NCBI GenBank assembly: GCA_937926205.1
Contig: CALEYL010000070.1
Location: 1-64,000, forward strand
From: an uncultured Saprospiraceae bacterium
GTDB taxonomy: Bacteria > Bacteroidota > Bacteroidia > Chitinophagales > Saprospiraceae
Length of the DNA: 64,000 nucleotides
Direction: 5' to 3'
Part shown: piece after piece, positions 19,384 through 28,451 of the stretch
Layout: each line of letters starts with the position of its first letter
How positions within the stretch are numbered: the stretch's first letter is position 1
Made by a program: the position numbers and the translations under genes
The notes under the pieces: model-generated
What the model was told of the DNA's origin: nothing
Database searches by the model: none
The model's input: the letters and a program-made list of their open reading frames with translations, nothing else

Positions 19384-22300
19384 ATGAAAAACAAGCAACA
19401 TCCAATCTTACTCCTTTTGCTGCTGCTTTGCAGTCCGCTTTTTTCTCAAAAAATAAACGTTGAGCAACTCAAAGGCATGAAAATCCGCAACATCGGCCCG
19501 GCGGGCATGAGCGGGCGGGTGACGGCCATTGATGTAGTGTTGTCGCATCCGGATGTGATCTACGCCGGAGCGGCAAGCGGTGGCCTTTGGCGTTCAACCA
19601 GCGGCGGCATCGACTGGGAACCGGTGTTCGACGAAGCGCCGGTGCAGTCCATAGGCGCGGTAAAAATCAACCAAAACAATCCCGCTGAAATATGGGTAGG
19701 CACAGGCGAGGGCAATCCCCGCAACTCCCAAAATAGCGGCGAAGGCATTTTCAAAACCCTCGACGGCGGCAAAAACTGGCAGCGCATGGGTCTCGAAAAT
19801 ACCCGCACCATCCACCGCATCATCATCCACCGCGACGACCCAAACACGGTTTTTGCCGGTGCAACCGGTTCAGCATGGGGCCCGAACCCGGAGCGGGGCG
19901 TTTTCAAAACCAGCGACGGCGGTAAAACCTGGCGCAAAGTCCTTTATGTCAACGATTCCACAGGCTGTGCCGATCTCGTTGTGGACCCTTCCAACCCAAA
20001 CAAACTCATCGCAGCCATGTGGGAATACGGTCGCAAACCCTGGACTTTCAATTCCGGCGGCCCGGGTTCCGGCATTTACGTCAGCTTCGACGCCGGAGAG
20101 ACCTGGACCAAACGCACCGATAAAGACGGTCTGCCCAAAGGCGACCTCGGGCGCATTGGCCTTGCTTTTGCACCATCCAAACCCAACATTGTTTACGCAC
20201 TGGTGGAGGCAAAAGAAAACGGCCTGTACAAAAGCTACGACGGCGGCTTCAAATGGATGAAAGTAGCCAATTCCGACAAAGACGACAGCAATGTCGGCAA
20301 CCGCCCCTTCTACTACCACGAAATTTATGTTGACCCCAAAAACGAAAACCGGATATTCAGCCTTTGGAGCATTTTGTCGAAAAGCGAAGACGGCGGAAAA
20401 ACGTTTGAAAGCTGGGTAGGCTGGAAGATACACCCCGACCACCACGCATTCTGGATCAGCCCCGACGATCCTGATTACATTATTGAGGGCAACGACGGCG
20501 GTCTGAATATATCCCACGATGGCGGCCGCAACTGGCGTTTTGCTGAAAACCTGCCGCTGGCACAATTCTACCACATCAACTACGACATGAGCGTGCCGTA
20601 CCGCGTTTGCGGCGGCATGCAGGACAACGGCTCCTGGGTTGGTCCCTCAGCGGTTTGGAAAGCGGGCGGCATTCGCAATGCAGACTGGAAGGAGGTCTAT
20701 TTTGGCGATGGCTTCGATGTGGCCATCCGGCCTGACGATGGACGGTATTGCTATGCCATGTCGCAGGGCGGCAACCTTGGCTATGTGGACATGCTCACCG
20801 GACATACTCAGGATTTAATGCCTGTTCATCCCAATGGCGTGGAGCTGCGCTTCAACTGGAATGCCGGTTTTGCCCAAAACCCCTTCCACGATTGCGGCAT
20901 CTATTACGGCAGCCAGTTCGTGCACAAAAGCCTCGATTGCGGCCAGACCTGGCAAATCATCAGCCCGGACCTCACCACCAACGACACTACCAAACAGCAT
21001 CAGGATAAAAGCGGGGGCCTCACCATTGACGCTACCAATGCCGAAAACAATACGACCATCGTGGCCATTGCGCCCAGTCCGGTTGACGAAAACGTCATTT
21101 GGGTGGGAACCGATGACGGCAACCTGCAGCTGACCCGCGACGGCGGCAAGACCTGGACAAACCTGGCCAGTCGCCTGCCCGGCGCAAAAGCAGGCGGCTG
21201 GATTCCGTTCATCGAAGTGAATAAAAAAAATGCCGGAGAAGCATTCGTCATCTACAGCGATTACCGCCGCAATGACTGGAAACCCTATGCTTATCACACC
21301 ACCGATTTCGGCGCAACTTTCACCAGAATTGCCGATGAAAAAAAAGTCAGCGGCCACGCCCTCAGCATCGTGCAAGACCCGGAAGTGCCCAACCTGCTGT
21401 TCCTTGGCACCGACCTGGGACTGTATTTCAGCATAGACGGCGGTACCAACTGGAACAAATGGACGAATGATTATCCTTCCGTTTCGACCTATGATTTAAA
21501 AATACACCCCCGGGAAAGCGACCTCATCGTTGGTACTTTTGGTCGGGCAGCCTGGATTCTGGACGACATTCGCCCGCTTCGGGAAATTGCCCGCAGCAAT
21601 GGCAAAGTGCTGGAGGAAGATTTCAAAGTATTCCCGGCGCCGGATGCTTATCTCGCTGAATTTGCATCCGTAGACGGCCCCCGCTTTGCAGGCGATGCCA
21701 TCTATTCGGGCAACAACCGCTCGCCCAGCGCCATGATTTCACTCTGGGTAAAGCCTGCGAAAGCGAAGGAAAATCAGCCGATGCAACCTGTCAAAGAGAC
21801 AAAAGAGAAAAAAGGCAAAACGGAACTCAAAAAAGAGGAAAAGCCGGCTGCCAAAGACAGCAAAGAGATGAAGCCGGGGGATGAAAAAAGCATGAAAAAA
21901 CCGGACGATAAAGTAAAAGTACGCGTCCTTGATGCCAGGGGGGATACCCTCCGGACTTTTTCACAAAGACTGGATACGACAGGCCTGCTTCGCATCTATT
22001 GGCGCCTGGAAGAGGACGGCATTCGCTTCCCAAGCCGCCGCAAGCCGAAGCCCGAAGATGACCCGCCAGGCGGATACCAGGTTTTACCCGGCACTTACAA
22101 ACTGATGCTCACCTATAAAGGAAAAACGGACAGTACCAGCGTCACCGTTCATGCCGACCCCCGTATGAACATAACGAATGCGGACAGGATGGCGCAGCGC
22201 GCAGCATATGACGAATTTGGGAAAATCGTTAAAAATGCGACAGCTGGTTTTGACCGCTTGCAGGAGCTGAAAGACAACATCAAACTGGTCAATACGGCTC

Positions 22301-22656
22301 TTGAAAATGTGCCCGACAGCCTCAAAAAGAACATCAACAAACTGGCTAAATCCATGCAGGACAGCATTGCTGCGCTCGAAAAGCGTTTCATGACGCCGGA
22401 AGGCCTGAAAGGCATCCAGCGGGATCCGGAAAACATCACAGGCCATATCTGGCGGACACGTAGTTATATTGACGCTTCCGACGGAGTGCCAAATCAAAGC
22501 GCCCGCATCATGACGGAAAAAGTGCGCAGGGAGGTAACAGCTGTCCTGGCAGACATTAACCGTTTGGTGGAAAAGGATTTTGCGGAATACCAGAAACAGG
22601 TTGAGGCGTTGAAGTACTCTTTATTTAAGGAGTACAAACCCGTGGGGACAGATTAG
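19384..22656 (+). CDS. Exported BNR/sortilin-like beta-propeller protein
   Basis: A 1090-residue exported protein of the VPS10/sortilin-like, glycosyl-hydrolase-related propeller family. The signal peptide (about 1-22, ending LFSQ) precedes repeated Asp-box motifs of the S-x-D-x-G-x-x-W type: SGGIDWEPV, DGGKNWQRM, DGGKTWRKV, DAGETWTKR, DGGKTWTNL, DGGTNWNKW. These build one or two propellers over about residues 40-720. A Lys/Glu-rich tail of low complexity follows (about 800-850), then a C-terminal region with DTTGLLRIYWRLEEDGIRFP that is standard for large members of this family. No T9SS signature is seen. Such proteins bind or process polymers at the surface but specific substrates are unknown. 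ATG 19384 is preferred over TTG 19375. Confidence 0.85.
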   Translation: MKNKQHPILLLLLLLCSPLFSQKINVEQLKGMKIRNIGPAGMSGRVTAIDVVLSHPDVIYAGAASGGLWRSTSGGIDWEPVFDEAPVQSIGAVKINQNNPAEIWVGTGEGNPRNSQNSGEGIFKTLDGGKNWQRMGLENTRTIHRIIIHRDDPNTVFAGATGSAWGPNPERGVFKTSDGGKTWRKVLYVNDSTGCADLVVDPSNPNKLIAAMWEYGRKPWTFNSGGPGSGIYVSFDAGETWTKRTDKDGLPKGDLGRIGLAFAPSKPNIVYALVEAKENGLYKSYDGGFKWMKVANSDKDDSNVGNRPFYYHEIYVDPKNENRIFSLWSILSKSEDGGKTFESWVGWKIHPDHHAFWISPDDPDYIIEGNDGGLNISHDGGRNWRFAENLPLAQFYHINYDMSVPYRVCGGMQDNGSWVGPSAVWKAGGIRNADWKEVYFGDGFDVAIRPDDGRYCYAMSQGGNLGYVDMLTGHTQDLMPVHPNGVELRFNWNAGFAQNPFHDCGIYYGSQFVHKSLDCGQTWQIISPDLTTNDTTKQHQDKSGGLTIDATNAENNTTIVAIAPSPVDENVIWVGTDDGNLQLTRDGGKTWTNLASRLPGAKAGGWIPFIEVNKKNAGEAFVIYSDYRRNDWKPYAYHTTDFGATFTRIADEKKVSGHALSIVQDPEVPNLLFLGTDLGLYFSIDGGTNWNKWTNDYPSVSTYDLKIHPRESDLIVGTFGRAAWILDDIRPLREIARSNGKVLEEDFKVFPAPDAYLAEFASVDGPRFAGDAIYSGNNRSPSAMISLWVKPAKAKENQPMQPVKETKEKKGKTELKKEEKPAAKDSKEMKPGDEKSMKKPDDKVKVRVLDARGDTLRTFSQRLDTTGLLRIYWRLEEDGIRFPSRRKPKPEDDPPGGYQVLPGTYKLMLTYKGKTDSTSVTVHADPRMNITNADRMAQRAAYDEFGKIVKNATAGFDRLQELKDNIKLVNTALENVPDSLKKNINKLAKSMQDSIAALEKRFMTPEGLKGIQRDPENITGHIWRTRSYIDASDGVPNQSARIMTEKVRREVTAVLADINRLVEKDFAEYQKQVEALKYSLFKEYKPVGTD

Positions 22657-22718
22657 GGCCTTTTCAATACTTTGCTGCAATGCGCTTTCCTGTAGTTCAG
22701 CGGCAGATTATTTGAACC

Positions 22719-22751
22719 AGATGTGACAAATCTTTGAGATTTGTCACATCT
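22719..22751. repeat. GACAAATC hairpin repeat, copy 1
   Basis: A perfect 15-base inverted repeat, AGATGTGACAAATCT and its complement, around TTG. A related hairpin at 62142 differs by a paired change (GTG/CAC here, ATG/CAT there). It lies in the 156-base gap between the propeller gene and the CDGSH gene and could end the former's transcript. Confidence 0.6.
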
Positions 22752-22812
22752 AAGTTACCCGACCCAATGAGGTCTAAATGAAAACACTATCTTTTTTCTT
22801 AAAAAACAATTC

Positions 22813-23040
22813 ATGGATAAAACGAAAGTTACGGTACTAAAAAATGGCAACCTGCGCATCGAAGGTGATTTTGAAATCCTCGATCCTGCGGGCAACGCCT
22901 ATGGTTTGGGTGGCCGCACGGTCATCTCATTTTGCCGCTGCGGACACTCCGCCAATAAGCCTTTCTGCGACGGATCGCACAACAAGCATGGCTGGCAGGA
23001 CGAGCCGGTGGCTTTTGAACTGCCGCCAAGGAAGGTTTAA
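22813..23040 (+). CDS. CDGSH iron-sulfur domain protein
   Basis: A 75-residue protein consisting of a single CDGSH domain. Cys41, Cys43, Cys52 and His56 (CRCGHSANKPFCDGSH) are the three-Cys, one-His ligands of a redox-active 2Fe-2S cluster. There is no membrane segment, so it is a soluble cytoplasmic form. The exact role of bacterial CDGSH proteins is not settled; electron transfer or cluster donation are the usual suggestions. The leader contains a run of Ts and the start ATG is unambiguous. It is monocistronic between two unrelated exported proteins. Confidence 0.9.
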   Translation: MDKTKVTVLKNGNLRIEGDFEILDPAGNAYGLGGRTVISFCRCGHSANKPFCDGSHNKHGWQDEPVAFELPPRKV

Positions 23041-23251
23041 AGCGCAAGGGGCAAAGGGCAAATGGGCAAAAAGTTACTGCCATTTCCAATACATTATGCG
23101 GATGGTATAGCCCAATGTTTCTATAACCTGTTTTTACTGAAATCAAAAAGCCCGGGGCTGTGTGTCATAAAGCGCAATTTTTATTTTGCACTTTCACAGC
23201 CTCGGGCTTTTGTGTTTATTTCAGGAAAAACATTCCCTTTTGGGCCAGGAC

Positions 23252-24265
23252 TTATCCCCCACCCCGCTTCCTTGTAGTACTCGTTTTGCTGCGTTTGGCG
23301 CCAGCAGCTCCACCGTTTTTACCTTTTGCGCCTACTTTGGTCGTTGTTTTTGTTTTAGTCACACTACCACCATTTTTGCCTTTTGCGCCAACTTTGGTAC
23401 TTGTTCTTTCTTTGGTCACACTACCACCATTTTTGCCTTTGACGGTCGTGCTGGTTGTAGTGCGTTTGCCAGCGACAACCTTGCCGTTTTTGCCCCGAGC
23501 GGCCACAACCGTAGTGGTGCGGGTATGTACCACTTTTGAACTGGTACGGCGGGGAGCATAAACGGCATGGGCACGGACGACGCGGTGCGTCGTTACTACA
23601 TGATAATGGCGATGAAAAGGACGACTGCGCACATAGAATGCATGCCATGGACGCGGGCGCCACGGACTCCACCATGTTGGGTAGTAACTCCAGCGCCATG
23701 GCGATACCCAAACGGTATAAGCGGGTCGATAGATGAATCGCACACTGGGCCATAGCCAGACGTTGACAACAATGCGGGCTGGGCCATCGTAATCTACCGA
23801 GGGGCCGCCTTTACCCTTTTTACCCCCCTCTTCTTCAAAAGGTTCTACGAATACCTGCTCTCCATAAAGATTCTCGTCGCCGACGATCTGCAGTATGGCA
23901 TTTTCTGCTCCGTTTTTTTCTATTTCAATTACTGCAACATCCTGAGATTCAGATTCGCTGACCACTGCTTGAAGGACGATGGCATGTACGTCGCCATCCA
24001 GGTTGTCAATGACGCGGATGTAATCAACTTTACCATCTTCATTCAGGTCGAGGTTGTTGACATCGCTATTTACGGCATTCAGCATTTTTTCAAAGGCCTC
24101 AGGAGATTCCGCTCTTTTGAACAGATCTACCGCGCCTTCCAGACTAAAATTGTCGCCAGGCAGGCCGGTGCTGTCCACAGAATCCATGTTCTGGGCATAG
24201 CCGGGAAGTGCCATCAGGGCAATTGCCCCGACGCTCACAAGTTGATAAATTGAGCGTGTTACCAT
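23252..24265 (-). CDS. Exported basic protein with C-terminal repeats
   Basis: A 337-residue exported protein, not assigned to a named family. A signal peptide (MVTRSIYQLVSVGAIALMAL, cleavage near GYAQ) is followed by an acidic domain with an EF-hand-like loop, DLNEDGKVDY, and a region predicting EKNGAENAILQIVG. A Trp/Pro/Arg-rich middle (WLWPSVRFIYRPAYTVWVSP) precedes a strongly basic tail of near-identical Thr/Lys/Gly repeats (TKVGAKGKNGGSVTK and variants, about residues 245-330). The acidic-then-basic layout suggests binding to a polyanion or mineral outside the inner membrane (inference). The tail repeats at DNA level make this region prone to length change. It is transcribed opposite to the CDGSH gene. 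Confidence 0.7.
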   Translation of the reverse strand: MVTRSIYQLVSVGAIALMALPGYAQNMDSVDSTGLPGDNFSLEGAVDLFKRAESPEAFEKMLNAVNSDVNNLDLNEDGKVDYIRVIDNLDGDVHAIVLQAVVSESESQDVAVIEIEKNGAENAILQIVGDENLYGEQVFVEPFEEEGGKKGKGGPSVDYDGPARIVVNVWLWPSVRFIYRPAYTVWVSPWRWSYYPTWWSPWRPRPWHAFYVRSRPFHRHYHVVTTHRVVRAHAVYAPRRTSSKVVHTRTTTVVAARGKNGKVVAGKRTTTSTTVKGKNGGSVTKERTSTKVGAKGKNGGSVTKTKTTTKVGAKGKNGGAAGAKRSKTSTTRKRGGG

Positions 24266-24605
24266 AGTTGATGAGTTTTGATGAAGTAAATTGACCGCAA
24301 TGCGGTTGTAAGGTTTCAGAATGGCGCGTGTGGGAATTGGACGAAAAAGTGTCTGAAGGGTTTAATCAAAACTTCATCAAGGGGCTTTAAAATTGTTTTT
24401 TAGGATTTTTTTAACGACGCTGTCAGCAGCATGTCATCCAGATGGCAGGTAAAAATCAAGGCCGATGGCTTGCATCTCCTTGTATTGTTTGTAACAGGAA
24501 GGAATAACAGGATATCCCTGGCGTTTTTACAACCCCAATTTGCCTTTATCACTGAACATTACCTGCCCGCCTTCCTTTCGAAGGGCGGGCAGGTAAAAAC
24601 AGTCA
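24266..24605. other. Intergenic region with a GC-rich hairpin
   Basis: No gene is seen in these 340 bases between the start of the basic exported protein and the end of accC. Near accC there is a hairpin at 24559-24596 with 13-base arms (TTACCTGCCCGCC), which may end the accC transcript, although no T-run follows on the minus strand. The rest presumably carries the promoter for the gene ending at 23252. Confidence 0.5.
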
Positions 24606-25955
24606 TTATTTGGACTCCCCATCCATGTCGAAGGTATTCAGAAATGCCGTTGTAAAATTCCCTTTGCGGAAATTTTCATCGCGCATGAGGCGCTGGTGGA
24701 ACGGTATGGTCGTTTTGATCCCTTCTACCACAAACTCATCCAAAGCACGCTCCATTTTTTTGATGCACTCTTCGCGGGTACGCGCCCGGCAAATGAGTTT
24801 GGCGATCATCGAATCGTAATAGGGCGGAATGGTGTAGCCGGCATAGACGTGCGTATCTACGCGTACGCCATGTCCTTTTGGGCTGTGGAAAGAGACAATT
24901 TTTCCCGGACTGGGCCGGAAATTATTGAATGGATCTTCTGCATTGATGCGGCACTCCATGGCATGAGCATTCGGGAAATAATTTTCTCCCGTAATGGGCT
25001 CGCCGGCAGCAATTTTTATCTGTTCTTTGATCAGGTCGTGGTCAATAACTTCTTCGGTCACCGGATGTTCTACCTGGATACGGGTATTCATTTCCATGAA
25101 GTAGAAATTGCGGTATTTGTCGACCAGAAATTCAATGGTGCCGACGCCTTCGTAATTAATGGCTTCACCGGCTTTTACGGCCGCTTCCCCCATTTTTTCG
25201 CGCAGTTCGTCCGTCATAAACGGTGACGGACACTCTTCCACTAATTTCTGGTGACGCCGCTGGATGGAGCAATCTCGTTCCGAAAGGTGAATGACCTTAC
25301 CGTATTGATCGCCAACAATCTGGAATTCGATGTGCCGGGGTTCCTCAATGTATTTTTCAATATAAATGCCGTCATTTCCAAAAGAAGCTTTTGCTTCCTG
25401 GCGGGCGTTGTTCCAGTTGTTTTCGAACTCTTTTTCCTCCCAAATGATGCGCATCCCTTTACCACCACCACCAGCCGTAGCTTTGATGATGACCGGATAA
25501 CCGATGTCTTTCGCTACTTTAATGCCTTGTTTGACATCTTTAATCAGGCCGTCAGAACCGGGTACAACCGGTACCCCCGCTTTGATCATGGTATCTTTAG
25601 CCGTGATTTTATCGCCCATTTTCCGGATATGCTCCGGTGTGGGGCCGATAAATTTGATGCCATATTGAGAGCATACTTCTGCAAAAGCAGCATTTTCAGC
25701 CAAAAAACCATACCCTGGATGAATGGCGTCGGCATTGGTAATTTCTACCGCTGCCATGATTTTAGGAACGCTCAGGTAGGAATCAGCCGAAGCAGGCGGG
25801 CCGATACAGACTGCTTCGTCCGCAAAGCGGACGTGCAAACTTTCCCGGTCAGCAGTAGAATAAACTGCTACGGTTTTTATGCCCATCTCCCGGCATGTAC
25901 GAATGATGCGCAGAGCAATTTCTCCACGATTCGCAATAAGTATCTTTTCAAACAT
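24606..25955 (-). CDS. accC: Acetyl-CoA carboxylase, biotin carboxylase subunit
   Basis: The ATP-dependent biotin carboxylase of acetyl-CoA carboxylase, which carboxylates the biotin carried by AccB in the first committed step of fatty-acid synthesis. About 450 residues, standard length. MFEKILIANRGEIALRI is the N-terminal signature, GGGGKGMRI the ATP-grasp glycine loop, HIEFQIVGD and QRRHQKLVEE the central sites and MNTRIQVEHPVTE the catalytic region. The frame could begin three codons earlier, but the family starts at MFEKILIANRG, so 25955 is used. It follows accB with a 78-base gap and is very likely in the same operon. Confidence 0.97.
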   Translation of the reverse strand: MFEKILIANRGEIALRIIRTCREMGIKTVAVYSTADRESLHVRFADEAVCIGPPASADSYLSVPKIMAAVEITNADAIHPGYGFLAENAAFAEVCSQYGIKFIGPTPEHIRKMGDKITAKDTMIKAGVPVVPGSDGLIKDVKQGIKVAKDIGYPVIIKATAGGGGKGMRIIWEEKEFENNWNNARQEAKASFGNDGIYIEKYIEEPRHIEFQIVGDQYGKVIHLSERDCSIQRRHQKLVEECPSPFMTDELREKMGEAAVKAGEAINYEGVGTIEFLVDKYRNFYFMEMNTRIQVEHPVTEEVIDHDLIKEQIKIAAGEPITGENYFPNAHAMECRINAEDPFNNFRPSPGKIVSFHSPKGHGVRVDTHVYAGYTIPPYYDSMIAKLICRARTREECIKKMERALDEFVVEGIKTTIPFHQRLMRDENFRKGNFTTAFLNTFDMDGESK

Positions 25956-26033
25956 ATTTTGCAATATTGGTCAACGCCATTACAGGCCATTCCGGCCCGT
26001 TTTGGCGATGATTAAGGCCAGGGAATTGTCTGC

Positions 26034-26558
26034 CTACCCCTTCGGATCAATCAGGAATAAAACCTGATCAAATTCAACCGGCTGGGCGTCTTCCACCATT
26101 ACTTTAACAACGGTGCCTTTGACATCCGATTCAATTTCATTGAACAATTTCATCGCTTCGATGATGCATACAGCTGTACCTGAATCAACCGAATCGCCTA
26201 CTTTTACCAAAGGTGGGCGATCAGGGGAAGAAGAGCGATAAAAAGTGCCCACCATCGGGGAGCGGATTTCTGCATATCCTTTTGCAGGTACGTCTCCTTT
26301 GGGTGCTGCTTCCGTTTTTTCTGAAGTTTGTTGTGGTGCGGCGGCAGGAGGTGGAGCAGCAGCCGGGGGTGCAAAAGAAGGTTGAACCACACCGGGGTTC
26401 ATAGGCGGCGGCGCGTACCCTACAGGTCCTAACTGGCGGTTAGATTCATGGAAACGCGTGCGAACTGTGAGCTCAAAATCTCCATCTTTCAATTTCAACT
26501 CTGACAGTTCCGACTTGTGAACAAGTCTGATCAATTCCTGTATCTCTTTGAATGTCAT
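26034..26558 (-). CDS. accB: Acetyl-CoA carboxylase, biotin carboxyl carrier protein
   Basis: The biotin carrier of acetyl-CoA carboxylase, 174 residues. The N-terminal helix region (MTFKEIQELIRLVHKSELSE) leads into a Pro/Ala-rich flexible linker (PSFAPPAAAPPPAAAPQQ) and the C-terminal biotinyl domain. The biotin site is Lys137 in IEAMKLFNEIES. The protein shuttles carboxybiotin between AccC and the carboxyltransferase, whose genes are not in this window. It starts four bases after efp ends, so it is cotranscribed with efp and fabH. Confidence 0.97.
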   Translation of the reverse strand: MTFKEIQELIRLVHKSELSELKLKDGDFELTVRTRFHESNRQLGPVGYAPPPMNPGVVQPSFAPPAAAPPPAAAPQQTSEKTEAAPKGDVPAKGYAEIRSPMVGTFYRSSSPDRPPLVKVGDSVDSGTAVCIIEAMKLFNEIESDVKGTVVKVMVEDAQPVEFDQVLFLIDPKG

Positions 26559-26562
26559 CTTG

Positions 26563-27129
26563 TTATTGTTTTACACGTTCAATATAACTCCGGTCACGGG
26601 TATCCACTTTAATAAAATCACCCTGGTTAACAAACAAGGGAACGCGCACTTCAGCGCCCGTTTCCACTGTGGCAGGTTTGAGGGTATTCGTAGCAGTGTC
26701 GCCTTTCAGGCCAGGTTCCGTGTAGGTGACTTCCAATACCATGTGCGAGGGCAATTCCACAGACAAAGGTTCTTCTTTTTCTGCATGAAAAACAATCGAT
26801 GCAATGGCACCTTCTTTCAACAGGTCTGCATTTTCGATCATAGTTACCTGAATCGCCAATTCCTCGAATGTTTCATTATTCATGAAATGATAAGTAGTAT
26901 CGTCGTTGTAAAGATATTGATATTCACGTCTTTCCACACGAACCACATCAATTTTATGCCCGGCAGGGAAAGTATTTTCTATGACCCGGCCTGTTTTCAG
27001 ACTTTTCAGTTTGGTGCGCACAAAGGCATTGCCTTTTCCAGGCTTTACATGCTGAAACTCCACAATGGTGAAAATATCGTGGTTGTATTCAATGCAAAGG
27101 CCGTTGCGGATATCAGAAGTAGATGCCAT
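26563..27129 (-). CDS. efp: Translation elongation factor P
   Basis: The 188-residue factor that binds between the ribosomal P and E sites and relieves stalling at polyproline. It has the three-barrel EF-P layout; the tip loop KPGKGNAFVRTK carries Lys32, the residue that other bacteria modify. The C-terminal signature GDFIKVDTRDRSYIER is intact. No modification enzyme is seen nearby. It lies between fabH and accB, 53 bases after fabH, a neighbourhood common in Bacteroidota. The Pro-rich linker of its neighbour AccB is the sort of sequence EF-P helps translate (an observation, not evidence of regulation). Confidence 0.97.
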   Translation of the reverse strand: MASTSDIRNGLCIEYNHDIFTIVEFQHVKPGKGNAFVRTKLKSLKTGRVIENTFPAGHKIDVVRVERREYQYLYNDDTTYHFMNNETFEELAIQVTMIENADLLKEGAIASIVFHAEKEEPLSVELPSHMVLEVTYTEPGLKGDTATNTLKPATVETGAEVRVPLFVNQGDFIKVDTRDRSYIERVKQ

Positions 27130-27182
27130 GATACTTAACGTCTATTTTGAGTGTTTTAAAATTCAGGTTTTACCGGCTGCGG

Positions 27183-28172
27183 TTATTTCCCCCATTTCAG
27201 GTAAATAGCGCCCCAGGTGAAGCCGCCGCCAAAAGCTGTCAGGATCAGATTGTCTCCTTTTTTGAGCTGGCTTTCATAATCCCAAAGGCAAAGCGGCAGG
27301 GTTGCAGCAGTTGTATTTCCGTACTTTTGAATATTGACCATCACGCGTTCCATTGGAAATTTGGCATAATTGGCAACGGATTCGATGATGCGGAGGTTTG
27401 CCTGATGGGGTACCAGCCAATCTACATCATCCGCACTCAGGTTGTTGCGCTCCATGATTTTGAGTACAACATCCGACATACCGGAAACTGCTGCTTTATA
27501 CACCGGCTTGCCGTTTTGGAAAACGTAATGTTCCCTGGCCAGGATGGTTTCTGCAGTAGCAGGGTGGCGCGATCCGCCGGCTTTTTGAAAAAGGTACTGC
27601 TGGCCGGAGCCATCGCTGCGGTGGTAGGAATCAATGACCCCATAACCTTCTGTATTAGGTTCCAGCAAAACAGCGCCTGCGCCGTCGCCGAAAATGATGC
27701 AGGTAGCCCGATCGGTATAATCGACGATGGAAGACATCTTGTCGCATCCGATGACGACCACCTTTTTATAAGCGCCCGATTCGATGAATTTGGCGCCCGT
27801 TGTCAGGGCATACAAAAATCCGGAGCAGGCGGCACTGATGTCAAAACAGAATGCGTTTTTAATCCCCAGCGCATCCGATATGATGTTCGCAGTATCCGGA
27901 AAAAGCATATCCGGTGTAACGGTAGCGCAAATTACGAGTTCAATTTCAGCCGGGTCCGTATTTGTTTTTTCAAGTAACCCTTTGACCGCTTTGATGGCCA
28001 TCACAGAAACGCCGTTTTCTTCCCCTTTCAGGATGCGCCGTTCCCGAACGCCGGTTCGCTCTACGATCCATTGGTCATTCGTATCAACCATTGTTTCCAA
28101 CTCCTTGTTGGTCAGCACATAATCCGGCACATAACCTTGTACGCCGGTAATGGCAGCATGAATTTTTGACAT
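27183..28172 (-). CDS. fabH: 3-oxoacyl-ACP synthase III
   Basis: The condensing enzyme that starts type II fatty-acid synthesis from acyl-CoA and malonyl-ACP. About 330 residues. The catalytic Cys116 is in DISAACSGFLYAL, His in VPHQANLRI and Asn in NIQKYGNTTAA; ITGVQGYVPDYVLTN is the usual N-terminus. The frame extends 17 codons upstream to 28223, but MSKIHAAITG at 28172 matches the family start and is preferred. It heads a minus-strand cluster with efp, accB and accC, linking chain initiation to malonyl-CoA supply. A TTACCTTG-like promoter box lies about 30 bases upstream. Confidence 0.96.
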   Translation of the reverse strand: MSKIHAAITGVQGYVPDYVLTNKELETMVDTNDQWIVERTGVRERRILKGEENGVSVMAIKAVKGLLEKTNTDPAEIELVICATVTPDMLFPDTANIISDALGIKNAFCFDISAACSGFLYALTTGAKFIESGAYKKVVVIGCDKMSSIVDYTDRATCIIFGDGAGAVLLEPNTEGYGVIDSYHRSDGSGQQYLFQKAGGSRHPATAETILAREHYVFQNGKPVYKAAVSGMSDVVLKIMERNNLSADDVDWLVPHQANLRIIESVANYAKFPMERVMVNIQKYGNTTAATLPLCLWDYESQLKKGDNLILTAFGGGFTWGAIYLKWGK

Positions 28173-28333
28173 TGTTTGACGTTGACGTTTTAGTAAAAAC
28201 GCTGCAAGGTAAGAATTTTTCAAATGTTCCCTCCCTGCTTGAATTAAGGAACATCAGACAGGGGCGCTTTCAATCCTTTCAAACACGCCATTTTGGAAAC
28301 CAAGACAAGCAATAAAAAATCTGCATCATTCTC

Positions 28334-28341
28334 TATCTTTG
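28334..28341 (+). promoter_or_regulatory. -7 promoter box for aspS
   Basis: TATCTTTG fits TAnnTTTG. It lies 110 bases before the aspS ATG, so the leader is about 100 bases. It is in the divergent gap between fabH and aspS. Confidence 0.45.
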
Positions 28342-28451
28342 CGCCGCTTTAGGGAATCAGGCAGCATTTCAGGCTGTTCATAAGCCTGTTTTTCTGATGT
28401 ACCCGCAGGCAAAAAAGTTGTTAAAAAGCAATTATTAAAAAAATAAACTTT

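Noticed and set aside
23160..23561. A plus-strand 133-codon frame rich in Pro, Phe and Val
   Set aside because: It is antisense to the Thr/Lys repeat tail of the exported basic protein.
24559..24596. A standard intrinsic terminator for accC
   Set aside because: The hairpin is strong but is not followed by a T-run on the minus strand; it is only mentioned as a possible terminator.
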